A stretch of DNA of 64,000 nucleotides, taken from contig ARYC01001134.1 in assembly GCA_000711775.1 (NCBI GenBank), positions 1-64,000 on the forward strand, written 5' to 3'. This DNA is from Oxytricha trifallax. Taxonomy: Eukaryota > Ciliophora > Spirotrichea > Sporadotrichida > Oxytrichidae. Position numbers and translations under genes: made by a program. Below, in pieces: positions 12,330 through 23,766 of the stretch. Position 1 is the stretch's first letter. Each line of letters opens with the position of its first letter. The notes under the pieces are model-generated. The model searched no databases, had not been told where the DNA came from, and saw nothing but the letters and a program-made list of their open reading frames with translations.

Positions 12330-13701
12330 TCAATGTTACGTGCTCTCATTGTAAATTATAATATATTATATAATTGATATTTATGATAGATTCTAGTTCT
12401 GCTATTCAATATCATTTTAATATAAAAGTGAGTTATTTTTGAATTCTTTAGTTTACCCTATAAATAAAGATTAAGTCTAGTTCATATTTTTGAGCATATT
12501 CATTCTGAAGTCTTATTATATTTCATCAAGTCCTCTCTGGTTTTAATTGCCATTTTGAGTCAGTTTATTGTAATTTAGAAATTAAGAAGGTTGTTAGGAG
12601 ATTTAACTTGGGTTTTATTATAGAAAGGTTTTTGTTCTCAATAAATCTCTTTAAGAGCTTTTACTGTTATTGCCTTAGGAGACTACTTTGGATCTTAAGC
12701 TGCTACTTATTTTAGGCTATATATTTTAATCTTAATCTTTTCTTTACTTTTCTAATTCAAAATATTTCTTAAGTACTTCAGATTATCTTGTGGCGTCATA
12801 CCTTGTAAGATTATAACATTAAAACATATTCTTAATTATAATTTAGTTTAATAGTTTGCTGCACCAAATTAACTTCACTTTTACTAGTCTTTAATTTTTT
12901 ATTTTGACTGCGATAACTCAAAAGCATGCTCTAAATATCTTTCTCATCCATATCAAGAGTGTCTTACTTTAGTTTTTTATCAAAATATTAATGAGGAAGG
13001 ACTTCTAACACATTTTTTAGTATAAATACATCAGTTTCAGATAAACCGGTTTAGCCATCCTTTTGCAGTTGTTTCTGTATTTCCTTCATTTCTCTTTCAT
13101 CCTCTGTTATTATTTTTTCTTTAAAAACTAATCGTTTGGCTTAACTTATCTTTTCAACACTGTTGTTACGTTTCAGTTGACTAGTCACTCTCCCTTATGA
13201 TATTTAATGAGTAACGGTATCACTTTAACCGAGAGTGTTATTTAAGCTAAAATCTTTAGTTTTTCTTCTAATTGCTCTTTCTCTCGCTTACCTTGATTTC
13301 TCTTCAATTTATTTAATAATCTTCTCTCTTATTATTCTTAAAGCTTTTTCTCTTTCTTCATGATATTTTTCACATTTCCTAATTACTAAAGGAGGTATCT
13401 AAACTTTCTTTAATCCTTTAAACTTCAAATCCTTTTAAACGAGATCTATCAATGTTTTATTTAGTTTGAGGGGTTTCAGGAGCTTCTATGAATTTATGAT
13501 TTAGTTAAATTATTAAGGTTAAGGTAAATTCTTTTGTGAATAGAGAGCCCTTTATAGAGAAATTTATCTTTCTTTATAGTAAATGTGCGCTGGGTCTTGC
13601 TACTCAACTCCAACATATCTACTAATAAATTATTCATTAAAATATGGCGTTTTCTATCTCTCTAACTTGACTTCTTAAATGTCTTCTAAATTTTCTTTCA
13701 T
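12330..13701 (-). CDS. Coiled-coil protein with frame breaks
   Basis: Starts MKENLEDIQEVKLERQ at 13701. A first frame runs to about 13385, a second carries strongly helical sequence (YHEEREKALRIIREKIIKQI, then EREMKEIQKQLQK and LPHQYFDKKLKQDTLDMDEK), and a third (from about 12800) is Lys-rich. The first frame change is explained by deleting the 7-mer GAAATGT between two GAAA copies; the second is unexplained. The third frame contains TGA codons at sites where a Trp would fit (12638-12640, KEIY-TGA-EQKPF). Not recognised as a known family. Confidence 0.55.
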
Positions 13702-13811
13702 TAAATTATAATTTTAATTCATTTTTATATTCATTTAATTAAATATATCAATGGCTTGTGATTGTTGATATTTAAAATAACGAGTAAAATATAAACGTCA
13801 CAATTAATTTA

Positions 13812-14958
13812 ATGATGCTAGGGACTCATAGAGTTGATAAAAAGATCTCCTAAAAAGATTTTTAGTTTAAGCAGTTGACTGATTCAGTTTGGCTTATTCC
13901 TGGAGAAAATGCTGGTAATTAATAAATTTAATCATAATCAAATTCTATATGATAACAGGTCCAGGATTTTTGTGTGGAACAAATGTATACATAATTGGGA
14001 GAGGTAGACAGAGGTTTATGATAGATGCATGTACTAAAAATAATCTTTTGTTTTTATAGAATATTGAGGCATTTATCAAAACACATAATTGTTTCATCGA
14101 TGTAAGATATAGTATAAACTTTATTTCAAGTAGAAAATCTTTATCACACATGGGCATTTTGATCATTATTAGGGTTCGTATGATGTAGTAAAGACTTGTG
14201 AAGAGTTTACTGGAATTTCTCCTAAAGTTTACAAATATCGCTGTGACACTTTAGACACAGATATATCAAGGTTCACTGAACATCCTGATATTGGGGATTA
14301 TCTTTACCATACTAAAGAAGGCGATTGTTTTGAAATTATCAGTGAAAAAGATACTTAAAGCCCTATATTTTTCAAACCTATTGAGACACCAGGTCATCAC
14401 AGAGATCACTTGTGTTTTTTACTAGAAGAATAAGGCCAAGAAACTATTCTATTTACAGGTGATCATATTATAGGAGCGAGATCTGTAAGAAATTATCCAA
14501 AGATAAGTTTATTATTAGACATTTTTTGCAGACTATCCTGAATACCTAAGAAGTCTCTAAAAGGTAAAAAGGATGACCAATGTGAGTAAATTCCTTATGG
14601 CTCATTCAATGTCTTTTGAGATGAAAGATCTTCTAGTTGATGCTCAATCCAAAGTAGATGAATATATAACTTCAAGAGAAAAGAAAGATAGGAAACTAGA
14701 AAAAGCAGCTTAAGTAAGTATTATCAATATCTTAATAGATAATAGGCTCTTGGAAGGTTTACTGTCACAGATTTATATGAAAAGATGTATCAAAAGAAAG
14801 GCAAAATTACTCCCTTTGCATAAAATTATATGGGTAAGAGTATAAATAAAACTAAAACTTATATTTTAGAAAGAATATTATCAAGAAGATTAAAGAAATT
14901 AGAGGAAGAAAACAAACTATTATAACATGGGAAAATATATGAGTATGCTAAACTGTGA
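13812..14958 (+). CDS. Metallo-beta-lactamase-fold hydrolase (LACTB2-like)
   Basis: A complete gene with five short introns (25-45 nt, all GT...AG) and no visible IES. The N-terminus reads MMLGTHRVDKK, then VWLIPGENAG. The substrate-side strand GPGFLCGTNVYIIGRG leads to the zinc-binding motif ITHGHFDHYQG (THxHxDH), then TPGHHRDHLCFLL and LFTGDHIIG, the remaining metal ligands of the superfamily. The spliced C-terminus continues through NYPEYLRSL, MAHSMSFEMKDLL and a helical tail with ALGRFTVTDLYEKMY. Order and spacing match LACTB2 and related endoribonuclease or thioester hydrolases of this fold. All key metal ligands are present. Substrate is not deducible. Confidence 0.85.
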
Positions 14959-14959
14959 T

Positions 14960-15376
14960 GATCAAATTATGCTCATAAAGAATTAAATTTGTTAATTAAT
15001 TTAATAAGTAATTTTAATTGCAAAACTTTTCTATAACAGTTGAATTTTTTTACAGAAATTTTGATGAAATCTAATTGAATATGTTATTCCTAAAAAAATA
15101 AATATATTTTAAAATTAGTTTAAGCAAAAAAATTAATCAATTTTTATCAATTTAAAAGAATTATATTTATTTTTCGATCCTTTGATAATAATATTAATGC
15201 TTAGAAAAAACATATGGTTTATTTTTATTATAATCTTGCTTTATTTAAAACAATTTATTAATTTTATTTATACGTTATTTAATTATTCTTTTAATTTAAA
15301 TTCCATATTTATCATAAGTCAACATTAATGATTTAAATCTTGATATTTTGATAATTAATAATTAATAATTTAATAA
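14960..15376. other. AT-rich intergenic stretch
   Basis: No coding frame or structured RNA recognised; A/T-rich runs between two convergent genes. Confidence 0.5.
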
Positions 15377-18300
15377 TCAATTTAAATCTTTTCTGCAATT
15401 AGGACATACATGACTCTGCTTAAACCATGTGTCTATACAACCCTCATGAAATACATGCTTGCAAATCAGCTCATAAACTTATTCATCAACAGCCACATTT
15501 TTAATACAAATTGAGCAGGTATCTTAGTCATCCTTCTTCTTGTAGATGATTTTCTTTTATTTCTTTAATCCTGCTTCAGTCAAACCTTGTTTCTTGTCTT
15601 CCTAGCCTCTCTCAACTATATTCTCTATGAACTGTATGTTTCTGACTAATTAATCGGTTTCAACTTGGAAAGAATCAATGTCGTCTAAAATTGAATCCAG
15701 ATCATCTAATCGTCTCCTCATAGCTTGAAGACCACCTCTCATTCTATTCATTCCCAAATTTATATTTTCTGTTATGGGTATAGCAACTTAGTTTCCATGT
15801 CTATGCTGTTAGTTTACAACAGACTAGCCTCTTCCTCCTTACAATCTCTAGAGGCGTTATTACCTCATAGGCTATTGTCTATTTTATAACTGCTATTATA
15901 TTCTATTGTTATTGGAAAGATTTCTCAACTAATTAGCTCTGTTATTTGATCTAAAATCATTCACATTAGCTTAAAACTAAAGGGGGGGGTCTACACATAA
16001 AAAACTTTTTTCATTAAAATATATTATAAGTAATTAATAATATGTTAAAAATCTCACGTTAGGATTCATCTGGTTTTTCTTTTTTCATTTTGACATGTCT
16101 TCTCTAAAGAGCCTTCAATAAAAAGTAATGCAAATTAAAATTTTCATCGCTTACTGTGCTATAAAAATTTTTAATAAATCTTTTAAGTTAAAACCATAAA
16201 CTTTCAATTTAGTTTGTACCTCTAAAATTTCTTGGTCTTGTATTTTCATTGTTGTTTTCATCTTCATCTTACATTTCAACATCTTGACCTTATTTTTTTC
16301 TTCTTCAAATTCTTCATCATAAACTTCATCATTTTCATTATCATTTTCTGCATCATCACTTCCTTTATTAATATTATTGTTGCTATTATTGAATACATAT
16401 TAAATTTTAATTCCTCATGGACAGGTGTCATTTCTTGATTTTAGCTTCATATTCAGTAAACATACACTGCATTTCACATCTCTCAAAAATCCCAATATCT
16501 TAAAGTGTTCAATAAAATTTTTGATATCCTTAATAAATTGTAAAACATCAATAATTTGATCAGCGGTGTTTACAATATCTTCATGTCTTTTTTTCTTTAC
16601 ATTAAAATTCTTTATATAATTAGTTAAAAATGTTATCAAAATAAAATTAAGTTAACTTTAAAATAAATATTTATTTTTTGAATGAAAAAACTTTTTTAAT
16701 ATGGTACCGACTTAGGATTTTAATAATTGAGTGGTACCGACTTAGACCTCCCCCCCAAACTAAAGATCAGGTGATAACAAATCTTCGGGGGGGGGTCTAA
16801 GTCGGTGCAAAAATTTTTTCAAAATCCTAAGTCGGTGCAAAATTTTTTTTCGCAAAAACATCAAAAACCCTAAGTCGGTGCATGATCAATTTTTGACATT
16901 ATTGATATATTTTATCATCCTACTCCACATAAAAAGTATCATTATTAACTAAATTTATGTCTCAGCTTCTGAATCGAACTCCTTCATTAAATTTCGATCA
17001 TAGGACACTTATAATATTATTACAAAAATATTCTTTCTCTGTGACAGATATTTGTTTAAGTAAAATAAAAAAAATATTATTTCATATTTTAATATCTAAT
17101 TGGTCTGTATGGAATAAAATTGGGGATTAAGAACGTCATAATTATCCGCTAAATTTAATGATGTCTGTAATTAAAAAAAATCATACATATTGATTAGAGT
17201 ATTTAAAACAAGACAATTAATTGAGTCGATGGTTTTTATCATAAGGTCAGACATCATTAAATTTAGCGGATAATTATGATGTTCTTAATCCCCAATTTTA
17301 TTCCATACAGACCAATTAGATATTAAAATATGAAATAATATTTTTTTTATTTTACTTAAACAAATATCTGTCACAGAGAAAAATATTTTTGTAATAATAT
17401 TATAAGTGTCCTATGATCGAAATTTAATGAAGGAGTTCGATTCAGAAGCTGAGACATAAATTTTAGTTAATAATGATACTTTTTATGTGGAGTAGGATGA
17501 TAAAATATATCAATAATGTCAAAAATTGATCATGCACCGACTTAGGGTTTTTGATGTTTTTGCGAAAAAAAATTTTGCACCGACTTAGGATTTTGAAAAA
17601 ATTTTTGCACCGACTTAGACCCCCCCCCAAATCTTCAATTTCTTATTCTAAATTATACTCAAATCTATGTTCTCTGTATCCTTCACTATCAGTATCAGAA
17701 TTGGAATCAATCGCATAATTTCTATTCGGAAGTATAGGATCATTTAAGAAATCTAGTTTAAATTCCTCAAAATTAGATTGTCTTATCAAATTTTCGTATG
17801 GTCTCACGTTTAAGTTATTAAGCTATCGTAATTGCCTGTGAGCATCCTCAAATAAATCTCTTTAAATAGTGTTTGGCTATCTTGTAGGATTAAAATTCAT
17901 AGCTGTGTTTCTATTTAAATTACTCATAATCATATTTCCATTATTTCTCAGGTTTTAATTTGAGGATCCAATTCTTGAAGAGGAATTAGATGGAGGTCTA
18001 ATTATATTCCTTTCCCTTGGATTTGGAAAGGGAGAGTTATTACTTACTTAATTTTAGTTTCTATTATTTAGATTGGTGTTATTAATAGTAACATTGCTTC
18101 CTCTAATCATTTCTTCTATCTCATTGCTTGGTATTCTTTCTCTTCTTACTAAATTAGATTCTCTAATGACAGGAGTAGAGTATTTATTCTCTTCAATTGC
18201 ATTCGCCTAATTTATCCTAAATTCATTAACAGGAACTGCTAATCTCGAATCAACTGGCCTTCCAATCACTCGATGCTCTAGTCTCCTATTTCCTCTCACT

Positions 18301-18416
18301 AAATTTGCTACGTTTTTATTTTATCTAGGCATGTTATTATTTGTAGCTAGCACTTAATCTAGTGATAGTCCTTGCCATTAGCTTACATGTTCTTATCTGT
18401 TTTATCGCAAATTCAT
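15377..18416 (-). CDS. RING-H2 zinc-finger protein (probable E3 ubiquitin ligase)
   Basis: Start MNLRQNRQEHVSQW at 18416; stop TGA 15377-15379. The N-terminal two thirds are low complexity, rich in Asn, Arg and Ser, with Pro patches. The C-terminus holds a RING-H2 finger: a CxxC-type pair, then a loop with CxHxFHxxC-like spacing (KHVFHEGCID), and a final SHVCPNCRKDLN, with the stop two residues after the domain. Two transposable elements (15982-16756 and 16787-17628) interrupt the frame. Removing both and leaving one 8 bp target duplication each gives an unbroken reading across the junctions (NLEQEIEDLLSPDLQFQAN). Membrane segments are not seen, so it is probably soluble. Confidence 0.8.
15982..16756. 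mobile_element. TIR element A of the CTAAGTCGGT family, inserted in the RING gene
   Basis: 775 bp element beginning with eight G and ending with seven C, flanked by the 8 bp duplication AAACTAAA (15974-15981 and 16757-16764). The right end carries two copies of the ACCGACTTAG motif; the left end shares AAAAAACTTTTTTCATT with it in inverted orientation. It encodes a short acidic protein remnant on the minus strand. 8 bp duplications occur in hAT and some other DDE groups; I cannot assign a superfamily. Confidence 0.85.
16150..16639 (-). pseudogene. Small acidic ORF remnant carried by element A
   Basis: Reads MITFLTNYIKNFNVKKKR from 16639, then VKCSVCLLNMKL and NDTCP, meets TGA at 16415-16417, then continues in the same frame as an Asp/Glu-rich stretch (DDAENDNENDEVYDEEFEEE) and a Lys-rich helix. 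The Cys pairs suggest a zinc-binding module. No transposase motif is visible. It is either broken by the TGA or read through with Trp at that codon. Confidence 0.4.
16787..17628. mobile_element. TIR element B of the CTAAGTCGGT family, near-perfect palindrome
   Basis: 842 bp, starting with nine G and ending with nine C, flanked by the 8 bp duplication AAATCTTC (16779-16786 and 17629-17636). Arms of about 380 bp are nearly perfect inverted repeats around a short spacer at about 17175-17245. Each terminus has three spaced copies of CTAAGTCGGTGCA. It has no coding capacity, so it is non-autonomous. It lies only 22 bp of host sequence from element A. Confidence 0.9.
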
Positions 18417-18514
18417 TTTTATATTATTTATAAATCAGAACACCAATCTGGAAACTATATTCAATTTACAAATTAGTTAAATCAATTAGATATATTTGAA
18501 ATAAATGAAATAAT

Positions 18515-20388
18515 TCATTATACAACTTATTTGTGTTTAACTTTCTTTGACTGCTGAGAAACATCCCGCATTGTAGGTTCAATACATAAGCTCGATAATT
18601 CAGAATAGGTATAAGAAGTGTTTAGTGAATGATCTTGGTCGATTTGACTCTTCACAAAGTTTACGATATCTGACAAATTACTGACTTGCCTATTTACTTA
18701 TTATAAATCTTGACTCTATAAGCAGGTATTATTAGTAAATATATTGTTATTTTCAGAGACACTAAAACTTAGATACTTCGAATTATTGTTTAATCTAATG
18801 CTTAAGTCTTGTGACTAAGTTACTTGTTAATTTGGTTTAGAGAAAACCTTATTTTAATTTGTAATTATTGAAATTTTAGTGTTGTAATCATCAAAGTTAT
18901 TTGTTGAGAGAGGCTCTGTTGACTATCGTTAATTCAGATCATAGCTAGAGTTATCATCTCTGAATATATGAGCACGAGGTGGATTAGCTTTTGGCAATGA
19001 ACTTTCATCCATACTATCCTCATCAATGTCTACAGTTTGCTACTCGACCATCTAAATATATGATTTTAAAGCTGCTCTATTTCTCTCTATTAGTTACATC
19101 TCTTTTTACTCAAATGTCATTTTAGACTAAGGAGAGCCACTTTTTAGCAACAGTCTGGGATTATTACTAAAAGGTACATAATCAAATATTGTTTGGAAAT
19201 TCTTCATTTAGATTCTATCATTGAAGTCAATAGGAAATTCTTCATTTAGACTGCTCATACTCATCATACTATTCAATGATAACTTAGCTTAACTATCCTC
19301 TTGCTGGTTTTAAAAGTTCTTATTACTGGAAAAAGATTCATCAAAATTCTGCAAAATTGTGGCAGCTGGGGATTCATTCAAGGTACTTTTCTATTCCTTA
19401 CATTCAGCTGAGCTTATTTTCGAAAGCAATCCAATATCTTTCTTAATTGTATCACATGATGGGCAAATAAACATGGTCTATTCACTTTAAGTCATCGAAA
19501 ATAACTGCTATTAATAATTTTAAATCTTGGTATCAAGTTCTTATATTTTATTATTGTATTAACACATTTGATTTGGAAAAAATCAAAATCGATCAATTGT
19601 AAGCTTAGATAATTTTGAATTTTTATCTAAAATAATATCATCATTTCTAGGTTTTAAGAAAGTTAACTGCCAATAATAGATATAATTATTGATTCTAAAT
19701 TTCCAAATAAATGTATTCCTGTAATATTAAAGGCAAGAATGATGTCATTTATTAAATTGTTGATGGTTTTCATAAATAATTCCTCTTGATATCCCTAAAT
19801 GAAAGCTTGTTTCTTGTTTTCCTTAATGTTTTACTTCATAATGAGCTTTGCTTAGTTAAAGATATCAAAGTCTATTGAGGTATTTTAAGTTTTATATATG
19901 CTTTAATTATTTAAATCTATCAGTAGATAGTTATTTCCAAGCTAATTTTTAATAAATTGTTCAAGTTCTAGTTTATTATCTGGCAAATTAACCAATTGCT
20001 TATGGTTTTCTTTCATGATATTTTTAGACTATTTTATGGATGATAATGGATTTGAACATAATTAAGGTGTTGAGTAGCTTGGATTGATTCCTGTGGAATT
20101 TAATTTGATTGGTAAAAGTGAAACTTTACTATCTTGTTTTTTAACTGCCTATCTATTTAGATATTTAACAGGAACTCCTTTAATTTAAGTTAACCCTGAT
20201 ATTAACGAGTTATTGGAGATATCCCTATTGAGTTTAATTATTGATTGGCTCATAAGTAGAGGGTTTCTGTTCTCACTTTATTATATTAAATTTAATTCTG
20301 AATAGAAGCTGTCTTGTTAGTTATGGAGATTAGGAGTAGAGTTTGATATCAGACACTACTACTAAGGCAGTTAGAGTTGTTATTTCAT
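18515..20388 (-). CDS. Q/N-rich protein with central coiled coil and CxxC motif
   Basis: Start MKQQLQLPQQQ at 20388; stop TGA 18515-18517. The N-terminal third is Ser/Asn/Lys-rich with a more ordered part (NHKQLVNLPDNKLELEQFI). After about 19700 comes KPRNDDIILDKNSKLSKL, a short coiled coil (NNKIQELDTKIQNYQQQ) and MFICPSCDTIKKDIG with a CxxC pair, then a long Ser/Asn/Gln tail. A frame change near 19680-19730 falls in a segment resembling the MITE terminal sequence (GGAATACATTTATTTGG), consistent with an IES. An in-frame TGA occurs at 19583-19585 (IDRF-TGA-FFPNQ). Family not recognised. Confidence 0.65.
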
Positions 20389-20476
20389 TTTTTATAATAA
20401 ATATTATAAATTCAATTGAATATCTTGCATTATCGATCAAATGGGAACTAAGTATGAAATAAAATAAATTAATAAA

Positions 20477-21266
20477 TCAATACTACTATTTCCCAGCAAC
20501 TGCTAAAGCCATTTCAAGAGCATTTTCTTGAGCTAAAAATCTCTCATAATCTGCAACTTTACAGCAATTCTTCAATACTTAAATCGCTACTGATCTTATC
20601 CTGTAAATTTATCAAAATAGTAATTAATTTACTTACCTTTCATTCTTGGATGTTCTTGCAACAGATATAATTATTTTCAGGTACTCTAAAAAGAGCAGTA
20701 TTATCATTTCTGACCTTCTTGTGAAATTTCTCAATGCCTATAGATTTAAATTACGGTTTTATTAGATTTACTGAAAGAATTTCTTGGGTTATTGCTTCAC
20801 TATATTCATGACTCTTAAGTGTCTCAATCAAGATATAACAATAATAATAATATTTGTATTGATATTGCCTATGTCTTTCCTCTTAGCTACTACATAATCC
20901 ATGTTTTGATCATCCCTCAAGCAAATTCTAAAACTCTTGGATACATTAGCAAGAATTTCTTCATCTCTAACTACTCTTAGTATTTAAATCATCACCTCAA
21001 TAAAATGTTCATTGTTTAATGCTATGTGCACTCCTTATTCATGTCTTAAGCAACTGGTTATACATCTAATGCAATATTTAACATAAACTGGGGGTTTGTC
21101 TACAATTGCAGTGCCTCCTTGAATACTGTTTAACATTTCGTTTAAACCTTCTTGCATCAGACACTTCTCTAAGTTCTGATCATTTATTAGCAAAGGCTCG
21201 AGGATTGAATAAATAATTGACAGTTTTTATTGGTTTTCTTCATCTTTTGCTTAACTTGATAAAACA
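20477..21266 (-). CDS. Armadillo/HEAT-like repeat protein, C-terminal part
   Basis: Helical repeats are visible: SIIYSILEPLLINDQNLEKC, VKYCIRCITSCLRHEQGVH, VMIQILRVVRDEEILANVS, then TLKSHEYSEAITQEILS and a final IRSVAIQVLKNCCKVADYE ending LEMALAVAGKQQY and TGA at 20477-20479. This pattern fits an ARM/HEAT solenoid as in ARMC-type ciliary proteins. A 29 bp IES with pointer GATAT (20832-20836 and 20861-20865) sits between KDIGNI and LIETLK. A GTAAGT...TACAG intron lies at about 20604-20636. A further frame change near 20690 is unexplained. The N-terminus is not identified; it may belong with the neighbouring upstream coiled-coil gene. Confidence 0.6.
20832..20860 (-). other. IES in ARM-like gene (pointer GATAT)
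   Basis: 29 bp, nearly all A/T, bounded by GATAT copies. Deleting it joins KDIGN to ILIETLKSHEY in frame. Confidence 0.55.
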
Positions 21267-21298
21267 TATTTATAAGATTAAATAAATAAATAATAATT

Positions 21299-21338
21299 AA
21301 AATTAATTTAATTTAATTTAATTTAATTTATTTAAGGA
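21299..21338. repeat. Short (TTTAA)n-type tandem repeat
   Basis: About eight tandem 5 bp AATTT/TTTAA units between two minus-strand coding regions. No function evident. Confidence 0.8.
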
Positions 21339-21449
21339 TTAATGATATAAATATTTATATTATGGAACTTCTTATTTTTTAATTTCCTTTTTAGACCCTT
21401 TAATTTGAATTATAAAATCTTAAAAATAAATTATATTCTTCTTTTTATA

Positions 21450-23513
21450 AAAGAGGATTTAGCTGTTTGAGAATGACACAAATGGTTTATATGACATTTG
21501 AACTATGTTTAGCAAAGATGTAGGCATTTTTAAGAGTTGCATTTTCAGTATTATATAGTTCTTTAAATGCTGCAATACTTTCTTGGATTGGCTATGCTGT
21601 TAAGAACTCTGAGTTTCTAGCAACCCAATCCATAATATTCATTTTTTCTTTTAAGTTAACATCTTGACTTCTAAGTTTCTTGATTTTACTAACACCATGC
21701 TCATCTATAAATTTCTACATGAAAGTATAGAGATTATTAGTCTCCTCAACTAAAGCTTCTACTTTAGCACTTGCATCTGAAGCCCAATGGACTTTTTATT
21801 TTAGATTTGTTAGTGCTCTTCTTTCATTCTTTATTTCTGAAACTTCATTGACCATAGATTCTAGCTTGTTATGCACTTCCTGACTATCTTTTATGCTTTC
21901 CTCAGTTATTTTAAGAAACTCATCTCTCACTATAAAATTAATGGAATAAATGTGATTTACAAATAAGTAGGGCAGATTCAACTTCTCTGACTTTATTAAA
22001 GCTGTCATTTGCCACTTTCTTAAATATGACATCTATATTATCTAATTTCCCACTGGCTATCTCTTTGAAAGTAAGATGCTCTACTCTGAACACATCAATA
22101 TCTCCTTATAATTTCCTGATGCTTTACTCAAAAGACTCAAAATCTAACTTCGAATCCAATGCCTCAAAAGCTTTTGTGATTAAATCTGTTTCTATTCTCT
22201 GCAATCTGACCATAATATTCTTCTTGTTTTCATCTTAGGATTCTATGAAGGATTTTTATCGTCTACTCATACTCTCTATGATATTTATTTAATCTGTCAT
22301 GGTCTCTTCTAGTTTCTCCATTCTCCTCTAATCAATAGTGTGTCTGTTCTCTAGATTTTAAGCTGTCCTTAAATGAATTTCACTGTTTCTCTCAATGTTT
22401 TCTATTCTTGTTATCTATAAATAGTTTTATCAATATCTAATTACAATTTTAATAGGGAGTTGATAGTCCACTATAATTGTATTGTAGCAATTTTATTTAT
22501 TTTTACTACTAATTAAATTTTATTATTGAGATTGAATTCCAAATCAATTATCTTGTTCTCTATTAGCTTAGTCATAGCAGTCTTAACTTCATTAATCATT
22601 TCAAGAGCAGCTAGACTATCAACATTATTTTTCTATTTTTGTTAAGGCTATGGTTGCTAATATTCTCTAAGTCTCTACAAATCCTTATTCAATTTTGCCA
22701 CATCTTTTTGTAAGTCATTTTTTTTCCCCATTTCTTCCTTCCTAAACATATCAAAGTTTGTAAATAACTCTTGAACAGCTTAGTTCAAATTGTTCTAAAC
22801 AAAGAATTAGTCAATACGAAATTTATTTACTTATTGAGTTGTTAAGTTATTGTGGATCTCACTGACTTGAGTGCCGAGATCTTCTATATCAGCCCAAGTC
22901 CTATAAGTTTCTGCTCTCTTTATTTTTTAAATAATGGCTGGTTCATCTGAGAAATCTTAGTAATCTAAATCTCTGTTGTATCTTAACAGGAAACTGGTGA
23001 AGTCCAAACAAATATCAGAAACATCCTAGTTTTAAGCTAATATGTTAAATATTCTTAAAGTAATTACAGAAAACATATTCAACTAGTTTCATTTTCCTCA
23101 CAATTAGTTTGTTTACTTTAAATCGACCGAATACTTTCTGATCTAATAATGATAAACCAAAAATAAAAAAGATCACCATTTTTAAGATAGGCAAAGATAA
23201 TCTTGAGAGCTTTAAATTATATATACATTTTAATATAGTATTTAATTTGAGCTCTATTTGAATATTAACCCCTGTTAAGACTGATAATATGCACAAGAAT
23301 AGCCAAGAAAGCATCTATAACTGTCAAACTTACACTCTCAGGCAACTACTCCCTTCCTTCTGCAAGTCTGAAAAATAAATCCTAAAAATAATTATAATAT
23401 ATTTAATAGCAACCTCTAAGTCTTCTGAAATTTAGTTTTATTCTAGACATTTCGAATAAGCTATGATGCAGTCTATAAATCCACTGGAAGTTTCAATATC
23501 CATTTCTTATAAA
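21450..23513 (-). CDS. Long coiled-coil protein, interrupted
   Basis: Start MDIETSSGFIDCIIAYSK at 23513. A globular part follows (SLTVIDAFLAILVHIISLN, then ALKIIFAYLKNGD). From about 23010 there is extended coiled coil: DICLDFTSFLLRYNRD, TWADIEDLGTQVSEIHNNL, EMGKKNDLQKDVAKLNKDL, then EKLEETMTDQINIIESM and IKNERRALTNLK. Frame changes at about 23390, 23060, 22330 and 21930 each fall in AT-rich patches and are probably short IESs or introns. The downstream end is uncertain: the frame stays open into the repeat at 21299 and may continue into the ARM-like gene. Length and coiled coil suggest a ciliary or basal-body structural protein, but this is inference. Confidence 0.55.
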
Positions 23514-23766
23514 TTAAATACAAATTTAAGTTGATATTTTCATTTTAATGAGATTATTTTATTATTATGAAACAAATCAATGATTAAGAAATTGTTATAG
23601 AAATACAGCTGCACAAATCAAAATAATTCAGTAGCTAGATGTGAAGGTATTCTCTCTCCATAGAACAGGATATTTCTAACATCAAAATTTTAATAAATAT
23701 ATTTATATAGTAATAAAATTAGGGATAAGATGTTAATCTCCCATTTCCTGCATTCTATTGTCAGTC

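Noticed and set aside
14111..14140. IES in the metallo-beta-lactamase gene
   Set aside because: The segments removed there all begin GT and end AG and lack clean direct repeats, so they are short introns.
23045..23314. Separate small membrane protein (start MLSWLFLCILSVLTG)
   Set aside because: It is out of frame with the surrounding coiled-coil gene and its hydrophobicity comes from AT-rich codons; an alternative frame over the same bases fits the gene better.
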